DNA of 64,000 nt. Origin: Atopomonas sediminilitoris. GTDB lineage: Bacteria; Pseudomonadota; Gammaproteobacteria; Pseudomonadales; Pseudomonadaceae. Shown one piece after another: positions 1 through 8,053 of this stretch (position 1 is the first letter of the stretch; each line of letters begins with the position of its first letter). The notes below the pieces were generated by a model that saw nothing but the letters and a program-made list of their open reading frames with translations, made no database searches and had not been told where the DNA came from. The stretch covers positions 248,001 to 312,000 of the forward strand of contig NZ_JAKUMM010000004.1 in NCBI RefSeq assembly GCF_022601735.1, given 5' to 3'. A program made the translations under genes and the position numbers.

Positions 1-1
1 T

Positions 2-664
2 GGTAGCCACCAGGATGCCATCAATAAGTGCCTGCAGCGCCGCCAGCGTGAAGACGAGCTCTGGCATGTAGCTTATTTGCCGATCGACCCCACCGACTTA
101 GGCCGCGACTACCAAGCGGTGATTCGCGTCAACAGTCAGTCGGGCAAAGGCGGTGCCGCGTTTATTTTGCAGCGCGAATACGACCTGCATTTACCCCGCT
201 ATCTGCAGCTGGCATTGAGCCCAGTGGTGCAGCAAGCGGCCGAGCAAAGCGGCGGCGAGCTGCGCGGCGAGCACATCCACGCCTGCTTGCAACAAGCCTT
301 TGGTGCTACCGACAGCCAACAACTGAAACATATTCGTTGGGATGACCAACAAGGCTTACTGGCCACCCTGCACAGTCATCAGCACGAAGTGTTGTTGCAA
401 GGCCAAGGCAACGGCCCGTTGGATGCCTTTAGTCAAGCGCTAAGCAAACACTGCGGCACGAGTGTGGTTATCCAACAATTTGACGAGCACGCGCTTGGCA
501 AAGGCAGCGACGCCCGCGCCGTGGTGTATGTGGCGATCAAGGTGCACGGTCGCGATCATTACGGCTATGCCGAGGGCGAAGACAGCACCGCCGCTGCGTT
601 GTCGGCGGTACTCAATGCGTTGGCGCACAGCGGCGCACTGAGCAATACCGCGATTAGCGCTTAA
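2..664 (+). CDS. leuA: 2-isopropylmalate synthase, C-terminal part (partial)
   Basis: Only the last ~220 residues are in the window; the frame is open from base 2. The enzyme condenses acetyl-CoA with 2-oxoisovalerate in the first committed step of leucine synthesis. The stretch GSHQDAINKCL, then AYLPIDPTDLGRDYQAVIRVNSQSGKGG, is the characteristic end of the catalytic/linker region of the long LeuA type, and the remaining ~130 residues match the leucine-binding regulatory domain (LeuA dimer domain) that gives feedback inhibition. The gene ends at a TAA and is followed by a strong hairpin shared with the convergent rlmM. The identification rests on recognition of conserved family sequence; the start lies outside the window. 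Confidence 0.95.
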   Translation, partial: GSHQDAINKCLQRRQREDELWHVAYLPIDPTDLGRDYQAVIRVNSQSGKGGAAFILQREYDLHLPRYLQLALSPVVQQAAEQSGGELRGEHIHACLQQAFGATDSQQLKHIRWDDQQGLLATLHSHQHEVLLQGQGNGPLDAFSQALSKHCGTSVVIQQFDEHALGKGSDARAVVYVAIKVHGRDHYGYAEGEDSTAAALSAVLNALAHSGALSNTAISA

Positions 665-692
665 AGCCTTTGCGCTTAACCTGCTCAGCATA

Positions 693-730
693 AAAACCAC
701 AACGGGCACTGCGGTGCCCGTTGTGGTTTT
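693..730. terminator. Bidirectional terminator between leuA and rlmM
   Basis: A perfect 17-bp stem (AAAACCACAACGGGCAC, 693-709, pairing with 714-730) around a 4-base loop, with A-rich left and T-rich right edges so it can end transcription from both sides. It fills the gap between two convergent genes. Confidence 0.88.
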
Positions 731-732
731 AC

Positions 733-1788
733 TCAGTTAAAACGCCGCAAGTGACAGGTCACTTCTTCGCGGTCGTGATACAGCTGCTTGCAGCGAATGG
801 AGACCTTAACGCCCGCCTCGTCAAAGAACTCTTCTAGGCGCATTAAGATTTGCTGCACTTCATCAAAGCGCTTTTTCATCGGCAGCTTAAGATTGACCAC
901 CGCCTCGCGGCACCAGCCATGGCCTAGCCACTGCTCGATCAGCCACGCCGTGCGCGCAGGGCGCTCAACGATATCGCACACCATCCAATCCACCGACTTA
1001 CGCGGCTCGAACTGGTAACCGTCAGCGCGAAAATGCTCGACAAGGCCTGAGTCCATCAGTGCAGGGTCCATCGGCCCATTGTCCACCGCGCTGACACGGA
1101 TATGCCGCTGCACCAACTGCCATGTCCAGCCACCGGGCGCTGCGCCAAGATCTACCGCCGTCATGGCAGGGGCCAAACGGCTATCCCACTGTTCGCGCGG
1201 CACAAAGTGATGCCACGCCTCTTCCAGCTTTAACGTCGACCGACTGGGCGCCTCACGCGGAAACTTAAGCCGTGGAATCCCCATCGGCCATGTCGCTGCA
1301 TTGGCACGCTCAGCCAAACCGACAAACACACGCTGACTATTAAGGAAGAACAACTGTATACGCTGCGGCAACTCGGCATTGGCGCGTAAGCAGCCGACCT
1401 TGTGCATGCCCTTTTCCAGTGGGGCGGTAAACTTCTTGCAGAAGCTCGCGAGTGACTTGCCGTCGTTGGTATCAGGCACTTCCAACCAAACCTGAGCAAC
1501 CCGCGGGTAAGCCTTAAATACACCGAGCAAACTGGTTAGGCGGTCTTTTTCTGGCAAATCGACAAACTGCCCGCGCGCCCACTGTCGAATAAAAATCAGC
1601 TGGTTAAAGCGCACTTCGCGCATCAAGCGTTCGCAAGCGCTGGCGTCTTGCGTCACCCACTCAACCCACGCTTGTCCCGCCTGCGTTCGCGCATAGCCAT
1701 GCGCACCATATTGCTCGGCGTGCAGAGCAATTTCGCTGGCGGCTTCGGTCTCAAAGCCGGGGCGACACTGGATTAATAGGCTATTCAT
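733..1788 (-). CDS. rlmM: 23S rRNA (cytidine 2498-2'-O)-methyltransferase RlmM
   Basis: 351 residues, the usual length for RlmM. It methylates the ribose of C2498 in 23S rRNA using S-adenosylmethionine, acting on rRNA before final assembly. The C-terminal half has a Rossmann-like methyltransferase fold with the SAM motif VDLGAAPGGWTWQL and the downstream MVCDIVERPARTAWLIEQWL and VVNLKLPMKKR motifs; the N-terminal ~150 residues are the THUMP-like RNA-binding region. The gene is monocistronic, convergent with leuA. The start is an ATG at 1788. Confidence 0.95.
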   Translation of the reverse strand: MNSLLIQCRPGFETEAASEIALHAEQYGAHGYARTQAGQAWVEWVTQDASACERLMREVRFNQLIFIRQWARGQFVDLPEKDRLTSLLGVFKAYPRVAQVWLEVPDTNDGKSLASFCKKFTAPLEKGMHKVGCLRANAELPQRIQLFFLNSQRVFVGLAERANAATWPMGIPRLKFPREAPSRSTLKLEEAWHHFVPREQWDSRLAPAMTAVDLGAAPGGWTWQLVQRHIRVSAVDNGPMDPALMDSGLVEHFRADGYQFEPRKSVDWMVCDIVERPARTAWLIEQWLGHGWCREAVVNLKLPMKKRFDEVQQILMRLEEFFDEAGVKVSIRCKQLYHDREEVTCHLRRFN

Positions 1789-1891
1789 AACGACCTCAAC
1801 GTGCAGGGCCGCGCACTATAACACCGCCGTCCGCGTGGTCGGTGTCTGGCTGTGCCTACGTCTGGCTGTGTAGACGCTTAGCTGAGTAGTC

Positions 1892-2530
1892 TCAAAGCTG
1901 TGCCAGAAAAGCCTGCAGCGCATCGGCTGCCGCGACAAGGTTATCCGCTTGCGACAGGCCCGAAGCTTTTAGCGGCTTAAAGTCGTGATCGCCACTGGTT
2001 AGCCAGACTAGGCGCGTTTGCCCACCGAGCCGGTAATGCACCACCTCATCCGGCTTGCCGAACGGATCGCGCTCACCCTGTACGATCAGGCTGGGCACAC
2101 CGATACGCGGCCAATGCTCGGTACGGTTTTTTTCAGGCTTACCCGGTGGATGAAACGGATAACCCAAGCACACCAAGGCGCTCACCGCTTCTGGCAACTC
2201 ATCTGCCGCCAATAGACTCGCCATGCGCCCGCCCATCGACTTACCGCCAATCGCTATGCGCCCTGCCCACTGCGCTGACAAGGCATTGATCACCGTCTGC
2301 CAGTGTTCCAACAATTGTTTTTGCGGGTTCGGCGGGCGTTTTTTCCCATCGGCGCGCCGCGCCTGCATGTAAGCAAACTCAAAGCGAACCACGGCAATGC
2401 CCCGCTCGGCCAATAGCTCAGCCATCTGCTGCATAAACGGGCTATCCATCGGCGCACCCGCGCCGTGGGCTAGGACCAACAACCATTGCGCGTCTTTTAA
2501 CGGCTTGTTCCACAAAAAATTGCTGTTCAC
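1892..2530 (-). CDS. Alpha/beta hydrolase of the TEX30/KANSL3-like family
   Basis: A single-domain alpha/beta hydrolase. Visible elements are the oxyanion region LVLAHGAGAPMDSPFM, the nucleophile elbow GKSMGGR, a late acidic residue in VQGERDPFG and the catalytic-type His in SGDHDFKP. This pattern matches the small TEX30/KANSL3-like group of putative hydrolases, whose substrates are not known. I prefer the GTG at 2530, which has AGAGGA six bases upstream, over the GTG ten codons further up (2560), which lacks a clear ribosome site. It is transcribed alone, divergent from ccoN, from which it is separated by ~300 bases. Family assignment is firm; function is not. Confidence 0.85.
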   Translation of the reverse strand: MNSNFLWNKPLKDAQWLLVLAHGAGAPMDSPFMQQMAELLAERGIAVVRFEFAYMQARRADGKKRPPNPQKQLLEHWQTVINALSAQWAGRIAIGGKSMGGRMASLLAADELPEAVSALVCLGYPFHPPGKPEKNRTEHWPRIGVPSLIVQGERDPFGKPDEVVHYRLGGQTRLVWLTSGDHDFKPLKASGLSQADNLVAAADALQAFLAQL

Positions 2531-2762
2531 GTCTATCCTCTTCGGTGAGTTGGCAAGCACTGCATTGACCTAGAGCAAGATTGTAAATATTCAATCATCA
2601 GCCAATTAGCGCTATCCTTAGGCCCAGTCGCACTTTGTAACAATAATATCCGCGACAAATGCCTCCAGCGCACCGAGAAAACCGTGGCCCAAAATATGGC
2701 AGCCGGGCAGCAAGCCTCTAAATAGGGCTTTACCCCATAGCCGAAAGGCCTTTGTCATTGCA

Positions 2763-2776
2763 TTGACTAAGGTCAT
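2763..2776 (+). promoter_or_regulatory. FNR/Anr-type box upstream of ccoN
   Basis: TTGACTAAGGTCAT matches the FNR/Anr consensus TTGAY-N4-RTCAA at 9 of 10 defined bases (the last A is T). It lies 61-74 bases before the ccoN start, a placement that suits activation from a site around -41. The 2531-2836 gap otherwise holds only the upstream region of the divergent hydrolase. Confidence 0.7.
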
Positions 2777-2836
2777 TCCCCATACTTGCGCCGCTTTTTC
2801 TGTCCCCATAAAACTCGAACCGTGGAACCCCTAGCA

Positions 2837-4264
2837 ATGAGTACAGCAACTACTCCGACTGCTTATAACTATAAGGTGGTCCGCCAGTTTGCCGTGATGA
2901 CGGTAGTCTGGGGGGTCATTGGGATGGCCATGGGTGTGTTTATCGCTGCCCAATTGGTCTGGCCTGAGCTTAACTTAGGCCTGCCGTGGACCAGCTTCGG
3001 ACGCCTGCGTCCGCTGCACACCAATGCCGTAATCTTCGCCTTTGGCGGTTGCGCCTTGTTTGCAACGTCTTACTACGTTGTACAACGCACCAGCCAAGCT
3101 CGCCTGATCTCGGATGGTCTGGCTGCCTTCACCTTCTGGGGCTGGCAAGCTGTGATCGTATTGGCAGTGATTACCCTGCCAATGGGCTACACCAGCAGCA
3201 AAGAATACGCTGAGCTGGAATGGCCGATCGACATCCTCATTGCAGTCGTCTGGATTAGCTACGCGCTGGTGTTCTTCGGCACAGTAATCAAGCGCAAGAC
3301 CAAGCACATCTACGTCGGCAACTGGTTCTTCGGTGGCTTTATTTTGACCGTTGCCCTGCTGCACATTGTTAACAGTGCAGCGCTGCCGGTTGACTACCTG
3401 AAGTCCTACTCTGCGTACTCCGGTGCAACTGACGCCATGATTCAGTGGTGGTATGGCCACAACGCGGTAGGTTTCTTCTTGACCGCGGGCTTCTTGGGCA
3501 TGATGTACTACTTCGTACCCAAGCAGGCTGAGCGTCCCATCTACTCGTATCGCCTGTCGATCGTGCACTTCTGGGCATTGATCTCTATCTACATCTGGGC
3601 CGGCCCGCACCACCTGCACTACACCGCGCTGCCTAACTGGGCGCAGTCGTTGGGCATGGCGATGTCGCTGATCCTGCTGGCACCCAGCTGGGGCGGCATG
3701 ATTAACGGCATGATGACCCTGTCTGGCGCGTGGCATAAGCTGCGTACTGACCCGATCTTGCGCTTCTTGGTGGTTTCCTTGGCCTTCTACGGCATGTCCA
3801 CCTTCGAAGGCCCGATGATGGCGATCAAGACCGTTAACGCCCTGTCGCACTACACCGACTGGACCATCGGCCACGTACACGCCGGCGCTTTGGGTTGGGT
3901 TGCGATGATCTCTATCGGCGCGATCTACCACATGCTGCCGAAGGTGTTTGGCCGCAATGAAATGCACAGCATTCCATTGATTAACGCCCACTTCTGGCTC
4001 GCCACCATCGGCACCGTGCTGTACATCGCCTCAATGTGGGTGAACGGCATTACCCAAGGCTTGATGTGGCGCGCAGTCAACGAAGACGGCACCTTGACCT
4101 ACAGCTTCGTTGAATCCGTGGTGGCCAGTGAGTACGGCTACGTCGTGCGTGTGATCGGTGGTGCGTTCTTCCTCACCGGCATGCTGCTGATGGCCTACAA
4201 CACATGGCGCACTGTCCGTGATTCCAAGCCGGCTGAAGCCGAAGCTGCAGCGCAGATGGCCTAA
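2837..4264 (+). CDS. ccoN: cbb3-type cytochrome c oxidase subunit I CcoN
   Basis: Catalytic subunit of the high-affinity terminal oxidase that reduces oxygen to water at very low oxygen tension in the inner membrane. At 475 residues it has the usual length and about twelve membrane helices. Histidine ligands for the haems and CuB are visible in [24 protein letters not shown] and [10 protein letters not shown]. The reading frame is open 51 bases further upstream, but [15 protein letters not shown] (ATG at 2837) matches the family N-terminus. First gene of ccoNOQP, with an Anr-type box upstream; ccoO begins 11 bases after the stop. Confidence 0.97.
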   Translation: MSTATTPTAYNYKVVRQFAVMTVVWGVIGMAMGVFIAAQLVWPELNLGLPWTSFGRLRPLHTNAVIFAFGGCALFATSYYVVQRTSQARLISDGLAAFTFWGWQAVIVLAVITLPMGYTSSKEYAELEWPIDILIAVVWISYALVFFGTVIKRKTKHIYVGNWFFGGFILTVALLHIVNSAALPVDYLKSYSAYSGATDAMIQWWYGHNAVGFFLTAGFLGMMYYFVPKQAERPIYSYRLSIVHFWALISIYIWAGPHHLHYTALPNWAQSLGMAMSLILLAPSWGGMINGMMTLSGAWHKLRTDPILRFLVVSLAFYGMSTFEGPMMAIKTVNALSHYTDWTIGHVHAGALGWVAMISIGAIYHMLPKVFGRNEMHSIPLINAHFWLATIGTVLYIASMWVNGITQGLMWRAVNEDGTLTYSFVESVVASEYGYVVRVIGGAFFLTGMLLMAYNTWRTVRDSKPAEAEAAAQMA

Positions 4265-4275
4265 GGAGACACGAC

Positions 4276-4887
4276 ATGAAAAACCATGAATTAGTCGAAA
4301 AAAACCTAGGCCTGATGATCATCTTTATGATCATTGCGGTCAGCATTGGCGGTCTAACCCAGATCGTGCCGCTGTTCTTCCAGCCAGAAACCACTGAGCC
4401 GGTGGAGGGCCTTAAGCCCTATACCGCGCTGCAATTGGAAGGCCGTGACATCTACATCCGTGAAGGCTGCGTTGGCTGCCATTCGCAGATGGTGCGTCCG
4501 TTCCGCGCTGAAACCGAGCGCTACGGCCACTACTCTGTCGCTGGCGAGAGCGTTTGGGATCACCCCTTCCTGTGGGGCTCCAAGCGGACCGGTCCTGACC
4601 TGGCTCGCGTAGGCGGCCGTTACTCCGATGAATGGCACCGTGCGCACCTGTACAACCCGCGCAACGTAGTACCAGAGTCGATCATGCCTGCTTATCCTTG
4701 GCTTGCTGAGAATGTGCTGGATGGCAAAAAAACCGCTGACAAAATCAGCGCCATGCGCACCTTGGGCGTGCCTTACACCGACGAAGATATCGCCGGTGCT
4801 AAAGAGGCCGTTCAAGGCAAGAGCGAAATGGATGCCATCGTCGCCTATCTGCAAGTGCTGGGCACAGCGATCACTAACAAGCGGTGA
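4276..4887 (+). CDS. ccoO: cbb3 oxidase subunit II, monohaem cytochrome c CcoO
   Basis: 203-residue membrane-anchored c-type cytochrome that passes electrons towards CcoN. One N-terminal membrane helix (about residues 11-35) precedes a periplasmic domain with a single haem motif, CVGCH at residues 65-69, followed by SQMVRPF as in all CcoO proteins. The start ATG at 4276 has AAGGAGAC upstream. The gene overlaps the possible GTG of the next frame, but ccoQ most likely starts at 4893. Confidence 0.97.
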   Translation: MKNHELVEKNLGLMIIFMIIAVSIGGLTQIVPLFFQPETTEPVEGLKPYTALQLEGRDIYIREGCVGCHSQMVRPFRAETERYGHYSVAGESVWDHPFLWGSKRTGPDLARVGGRYSDEWHRAHLYNPRNVVPESIMPAYPWLAENVLDGKKTADKISAMRTLGVPYTDEDIAGAKEAVQGKSEMDAIVAYLQVLGTAITNKR

Positions 4888-4892
4888 ATGCG

Positions 4893-5075
4893 ATGGATAT
4901 CGGAACCCTCCGCGGTTTAGGCACAGCTCTGGTCTTTATCGCCTTCATTGGCGTAGTGATTTGGGCTTATGGCAGCAAGCGTAAGGCGCGTTTTGACGAC
5001 GACGCTATGCTGCCCTTCGCCGACGATCCAGAGGCAGCCAAGCGCATCGAGCAAGAATCTAGGAGTAAGCAATGA
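4893..5075 (+). CDS. ccoQ: cbb3 oxidase small subunit CcoQ
   Basis: A 60-residue protein with one membrane helix (about residues 10-27) followed by a charged cytoplasmic tail, [20 protein letters not shown], typical of CcoQ/FixQ. CcoQ stabilises the assembled oxidase. A GTG nine bases upstream, overlapping the ccoO stop, is also possible, but [10 protein letters not shown] is the family N-terminus. The stop overlaps the ccoP start in an ATGA arrangement, so translation is likely coupled. Confidence 0.94.
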   Translation: MDIGTLRGLGTALVFIAFIGVVIWAYGSKRKARFDDDAMLPFADDPEAAKRIEQESRSKQ

Positions 5076-5980
5076 CCAATTTCTGGAGCGGTTACATCAC
5101 CGTCCTCGTGGTCGGCACCATCATCGGTCTCTTCTGGTTGATTTTCTCTACCCGCAAGGGGCAGCGTAAATCAGAAACCGAAGAAACCTTGGGCCACGCC
5201 TTCGACGGGATTGAAGAGTTTGACAACCCACTGCCGCAGTGGTGGTTCATGCTGTTTGTCGGCACCATCATCTTCGCCATTGGCTACTTGGCGCTCTACC
5301 CGGGCCTAGGCAAGTGGCAAGGTCTGCTGGGCTGGACGCAAGAAAACCAGTGGCAGAAAGAAATGGACAAGGCCGCCGAGCAATACGGCCCGCTGTACGC
5401 CAAGTACGCCGCCATGCCGATCGAAGAAGTGGCCAAAGACGAAGCTGCCCTGAAAATGGGTAACCGTCTGTTCGCTTCTAACTGCGCGGTATGCCACGGT
5501 TCGGACGGTAAAGGCAGCCACGGCTTCCCCAACCTGACCGACGACCAATGGCGCTGGGGCGGCGAACCAGAAACCATCAAAACCACCATCATGCAGGGTC
5601 GCCAAGGCGCTATGCCGGCTTGGGCTGATGCTATTGGTGAAAGTGGCGTGAAGGCCGTATCAGCGTATGTTCGTGATCTGGCTGGCCTAAAGAACCCTGA
5701 AGGCGTTGACGTTGAGGCAGGTCAAAAGATCTTCGCCACCAACTGCGTAGCCTGTCACGGTGCGGACGGCAAAGGTAACCCGTTGATGGGTGCACCGAAC
5801 CTGACCAGCAATAAAGGTTGGATCTTCGGCTCCAGCTACACTCAGGTTCAGCAAACCATTCGTTACGGTCGTAACGGTCAGATGCCTGCGCAGCACACGC
5901 TGCTGGGTAATGACAAGGTTCACCTGCTAGCCGCTTACGTGTACAGCCTGTCACACGGCGAAGCCAACGTTGAGAAATAA
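5072..5980 (+). CDS. ccoP: cbb3 oxidase subunit III, dihaem cytochrome c CcoP
   Basis: 302 residues. CcoP accepts electrons from soluble cytochrome c and feeds the CcoO haem. Two membrane helices lie near residues 6-26 and 57-77. The periplasmic part has two haem motifs, CAVCH at 138-142 and CVACH at 225-229, each followed by G-x-D-G-K-G. Start overlaps ccoQ by four bases. It is the last structural subunit; a hairpin at 6051-6076 separates it from ccoG. Confidence 0.97.
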   Translation: MTNFWSGYITVLVVGTIIGLFWLIFSTRKGQRKSETEETLGHAFDGIEEFDNPLPQWWFMLFVGTIIFAIGYLALYPGLGKWQGLLGWTQENQWQKEMDKAAEQYGPLYAKYAAMPIEEVAKDEAALKMGNRLFASNCAVCHGSDGKGSHGFPNLTDDQWRWGGEPETIKTTIMQGRQGAMPAWADAIGESGVKAVSAYVRDLAGLKNPEGVDVEAGQKIFATNCVACHGADGKGNPLMGAPNLTSNKGWIFGSSYTQVQQTIRYGRNGQMPAQHTLLGNDKVHLLAAYVYSLSHGEANVEK

Positions 5981-6050
5981 GCCAACGCGACCCTGTGTCG
6001 CAGGCTGAATGCGCGCTTAGCGCGTATCCTTAACGGGTGATTCGCCCAAC

Positions 6051-6080
6051 ACTTGGCCGGCACATGCCGGCCAAGTTGTT
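6051..6080 (+). terminator. Hairpin between ccoP and ccoG
   Basis: An 11-bp perfect stem, ACTTGGCCGGC (6051-6061) with 6066-6076 and a 4-base loop, followed by TGTTTCTG. It resembles a terminator or an mRNA-stabilising hairpin that would lower expression of the assembly genes relative to the oxidase subunits. The tail is only moderately T-rich. Confidence 0.6.
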
Positions 6081-6103
6081 TCTGCTCAGAATGGATCAGC
6101 CTG

Positions 6104-7531
6104 ATGAATGACCAGATCCCCGTAAGGGACGTAACGCCAAAGCCCAGCCAACCCGCCAAGCAAGACAACGGCGAGTTTGACCTCTACGCCAAACAGGAAA
6201 AAATCTACACCAAGGCCTTTACCGGCTTATTCCGCAATTTGCGCATGGGCGGTGGTGCCTTTCTGTTTTTACTCTACTTCGGCACGGTGTGGCTGAACTG
6301 GGGCGAGCGGCAAGCGATCTGGTGGAACCTGCCTGAGCGCAAGTTCTACATCTTCAACATGACCATCTGGCCGCAGGATTTTATCCTGCTTTCGAGCCTG
6401 CTGATCATCAGCGCTTTTGGTTTGTTCTTTATCACCGTGTTTGCTGGTCGTGTGTGGTGTGGCTACACCTGCCCACAAAGCGTGTGGACGTGGATTTTCA
6501 TGTGGGCGGAGAAAGTCACCGAAGGTGATCGCAACCAGCGCATGAAGCTCGACAAACAGCCCATGAGCCAAAGCAAACTGCTGAAAAAAACCGCCAAACA
6601 TAGCCTGTGGTTTTTGGTCAGTTTCATCACCGGCCTGACCTTTGTCGGCTATTTCACCCCCATGCGCGAGCTGGTGATCGAGATATTTACCCTCGAAGCC
6701 AGTGGCTGGGCTTATTTCTGGATTGGCTTCTTTACCGTGGCCACCTACCTCAACGCCGGGTATCTGCGTGAGCAAGTGTGCATTTACATGTGCCCTTACG
6801 CGCGCTTTCAGAGCGTGATGTTTGATAAAGACACCTTGGTGGTGTCTTACGACCCACGCCGTGGTGAAAGTCGTGGCCCCCGCAAGCGCAATAGTGACTA
6901 CAAAGCCGAAGGTTTGGGCGACTGCATCGACTGCAAAGCCTGCGTACACGTCTGCCCTACCGGCATCGACATCCGTGACGGTCTGCAATACGAGTGCATC
7001 ACCTGCGCAGCCTGCATCGACGCCTGCGACACCATCATGGATAAGATGGGCTACGACAAAGGCCTGATCAGCTACACCACCGAGCACAATCTTAATGGTG
7101 AGAAAACTCACCTGATGCGCCCGCGCTTGATTGGTTACGCCGTTGCCTTGGTGGCCATGCTGCTGGGATTTGCCTATGCCGTGGTGAATCGCCCGCTGGT
7201 GGAATTAGATGTGTTAAAAGACCGCGTCTTGTACCGTGAAAACGAAACAGGCCGGATTGAAAACGTCTATACGCTCAAGGTCATGAACAAAGACCAGCGC
7301 GAACACACCTATGTGATCGATGTGGATGGTTTAGAGGGCTTGCAACTGGAAGGCCGCCGCGAAGTCACTGCTGCAGCGGGTGAAATTCTCTCGCTGCCTG
7401 TGGAGCTCTCGGTCGACCCGGAGCAGCTGACTAACAGCACCAACGAAATTCGTTTTAAAATCCACTCCCTCGATGACGCTGATGTACGCCGGCAAACCGA
7501 TAGCCGCTTCATCGGCCCTGTACTCCATTAA
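6104..7531 (+). CDS. ccoG: cbb3 oxidase assembly ferredoxin-like protein CcoG (RdxA/FixG)
   Basis: 475-residue membrane protein needed for cbb3 maturation, known in related bacteria as a cupric reductase supplying Cu(I) to the CuB site. It has several N-terminal membrane helices, then a double 4Fe-4S ferredoxin motif (CIDCKACVHVCP and CITCAACIDACD), another helix near residues 340-360, and a C-terminal Ig-like domain. The frame is open upstream of 6104, but MNDQIPVRDVTP is the natural start. It opens the ccoGHIS cluster; ccoH follows nine bases later. Confidence 0.95.
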   Translation: MNDQIPVRDVTPKPSQPAKQDNGEFDLYAKQEKIYTKAFTGLFRNLRMGGGAFLFLLYFGTVWLNWGERQAIWWNLPERKFYIFNMTIWPQDFILLSSLLIISAFGLFFITVFAGRVWCGYTCPQSVWTWIFMWAEKVTEGDRNQRMKLDKQPMSQSKLLKKTAKHSLWFLVSFITGLTFVGYFTPMRELVIEIFTLEASGWAYFWIGFFTVATYLNAGYLREQVCIYMCPYARFQSVMFDKDTLVVSYDPRRGESRGPRKRNSDYKAEGLGDCIDCKACVHVCPTGIDIRDGLQYECITCAACIDACDTIMDKMGYDKGLISYTTEHNLNGEKTHLMRPRLIGYAVALVAMLLGFAYAVVNRPLVELDVLKDRVLYRENETGRIENVYTLKVMNKDQREHTYVIDVDGLEGLQLEGRREVTAAAGEILSLPVELSVDPEQLTNSTNEIRFKIHSLDDADVRRQTDSRFIGPVLH

Positions 7532-7540
7532 GAGCCCGTA

Positions 7541-8053
7541 ATGACGACGATGAGTAAATCCGCCGCTTGGTACAAACAGCCTTGGTTGCTTTTCTTGCTA
7601 GGCATGTTGGCCTTCGGTGTCAGTGGCGGCACCACCTTGCTAATCGTTTCCATTAACTACCAAGACCCTGTGCTGTCTGATGACTACTACGACGTCGGCA
7701 AAGGCATTAACCAATCCCTTGCGCGCGAGCGCTTGGCTGAGCAGTTAAAGCTTGTTGCGGACATCCGCATCGACAGCACCACGGGCGAAGTAGACATGCG
7801 CTTAAGTGGCATGAGCCTACCCAGCCAGCTAACGCTTAACGTTATCTCCCCGACCCAGCCCAACAAAGACCGCACCATTCGCATGGCGCAAAGCCCCAGC
7901 GAGCCGTCGCGCTATGTTGGCCAATTACTGGATGAGATCACCGGCCGGCGCTTTGTCGAGTTGCTCGGCGAGGAAGGCGGTCAACAGTGGCGCTTGTTTG
8001 ATGAGTTTCACTTAGCGGCCGAACAGCAATTGGTGCTAACCGCCGAATTCTGA
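7541..8053 (+). CDS. ccoH: FixH/CcoH family cbb3 assembly protein
   Basis: 170 residues with one membrane helix near residues 14-37 (PWLLFLLGMLAFGVSGGTTLL) and a periplasmic domain containing YYDVGKGIN, a hallmark of FixH. CcoH binds and stabilises the oxidase during assembly. Two in-frame ATGs (7541 and 7550) are possible; AAGAG lies six bases before the first. The stop overlaps the ccoI start by one base (TGATG). Confidence 0.92.
   Translation: MTTMSKSAAWYKQPWLLFLLGMLAFGVSGGTTLLIVSINYQDPVLSDDYYDVGKGINQSLARERLAEQLKLVADIRIDSTTGEVDMRLSGMSLPSQLTLNVISPTQPNKDRTIRMAQSPSEPSRYVGQLLDEITGRRFVELLGEEGGQQWRLFDEFHLAAEQQLVLTAEF

Noticed and set aside
1844..1875. Repeated GTCTGGCTGTG in the gap after the small hydrolase gene
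   Set aside because: Two short copies only; nothing suggests a repeat array or regulatory role.
2618..2809. 63-codon minus-strand frame in the gap before ccoN
   Set aside because: No family resemblance and it covers the Anr box and promoter region of ccoN.
2975..3991. 338-codon open frame on the minus strand opposite ccoN
   Set aside because: It is fully antisense to a well-conserved oxidase gene, has a His/Gln/Val-rich composition typical of mirrored GC-biased codons, and matches no family I know.
6269..7111. 280-codon minus-strand frame opposite ccoG
   Set aside because: Antisense to conserved coding sequence, with no recognisable domain or ribosome site.
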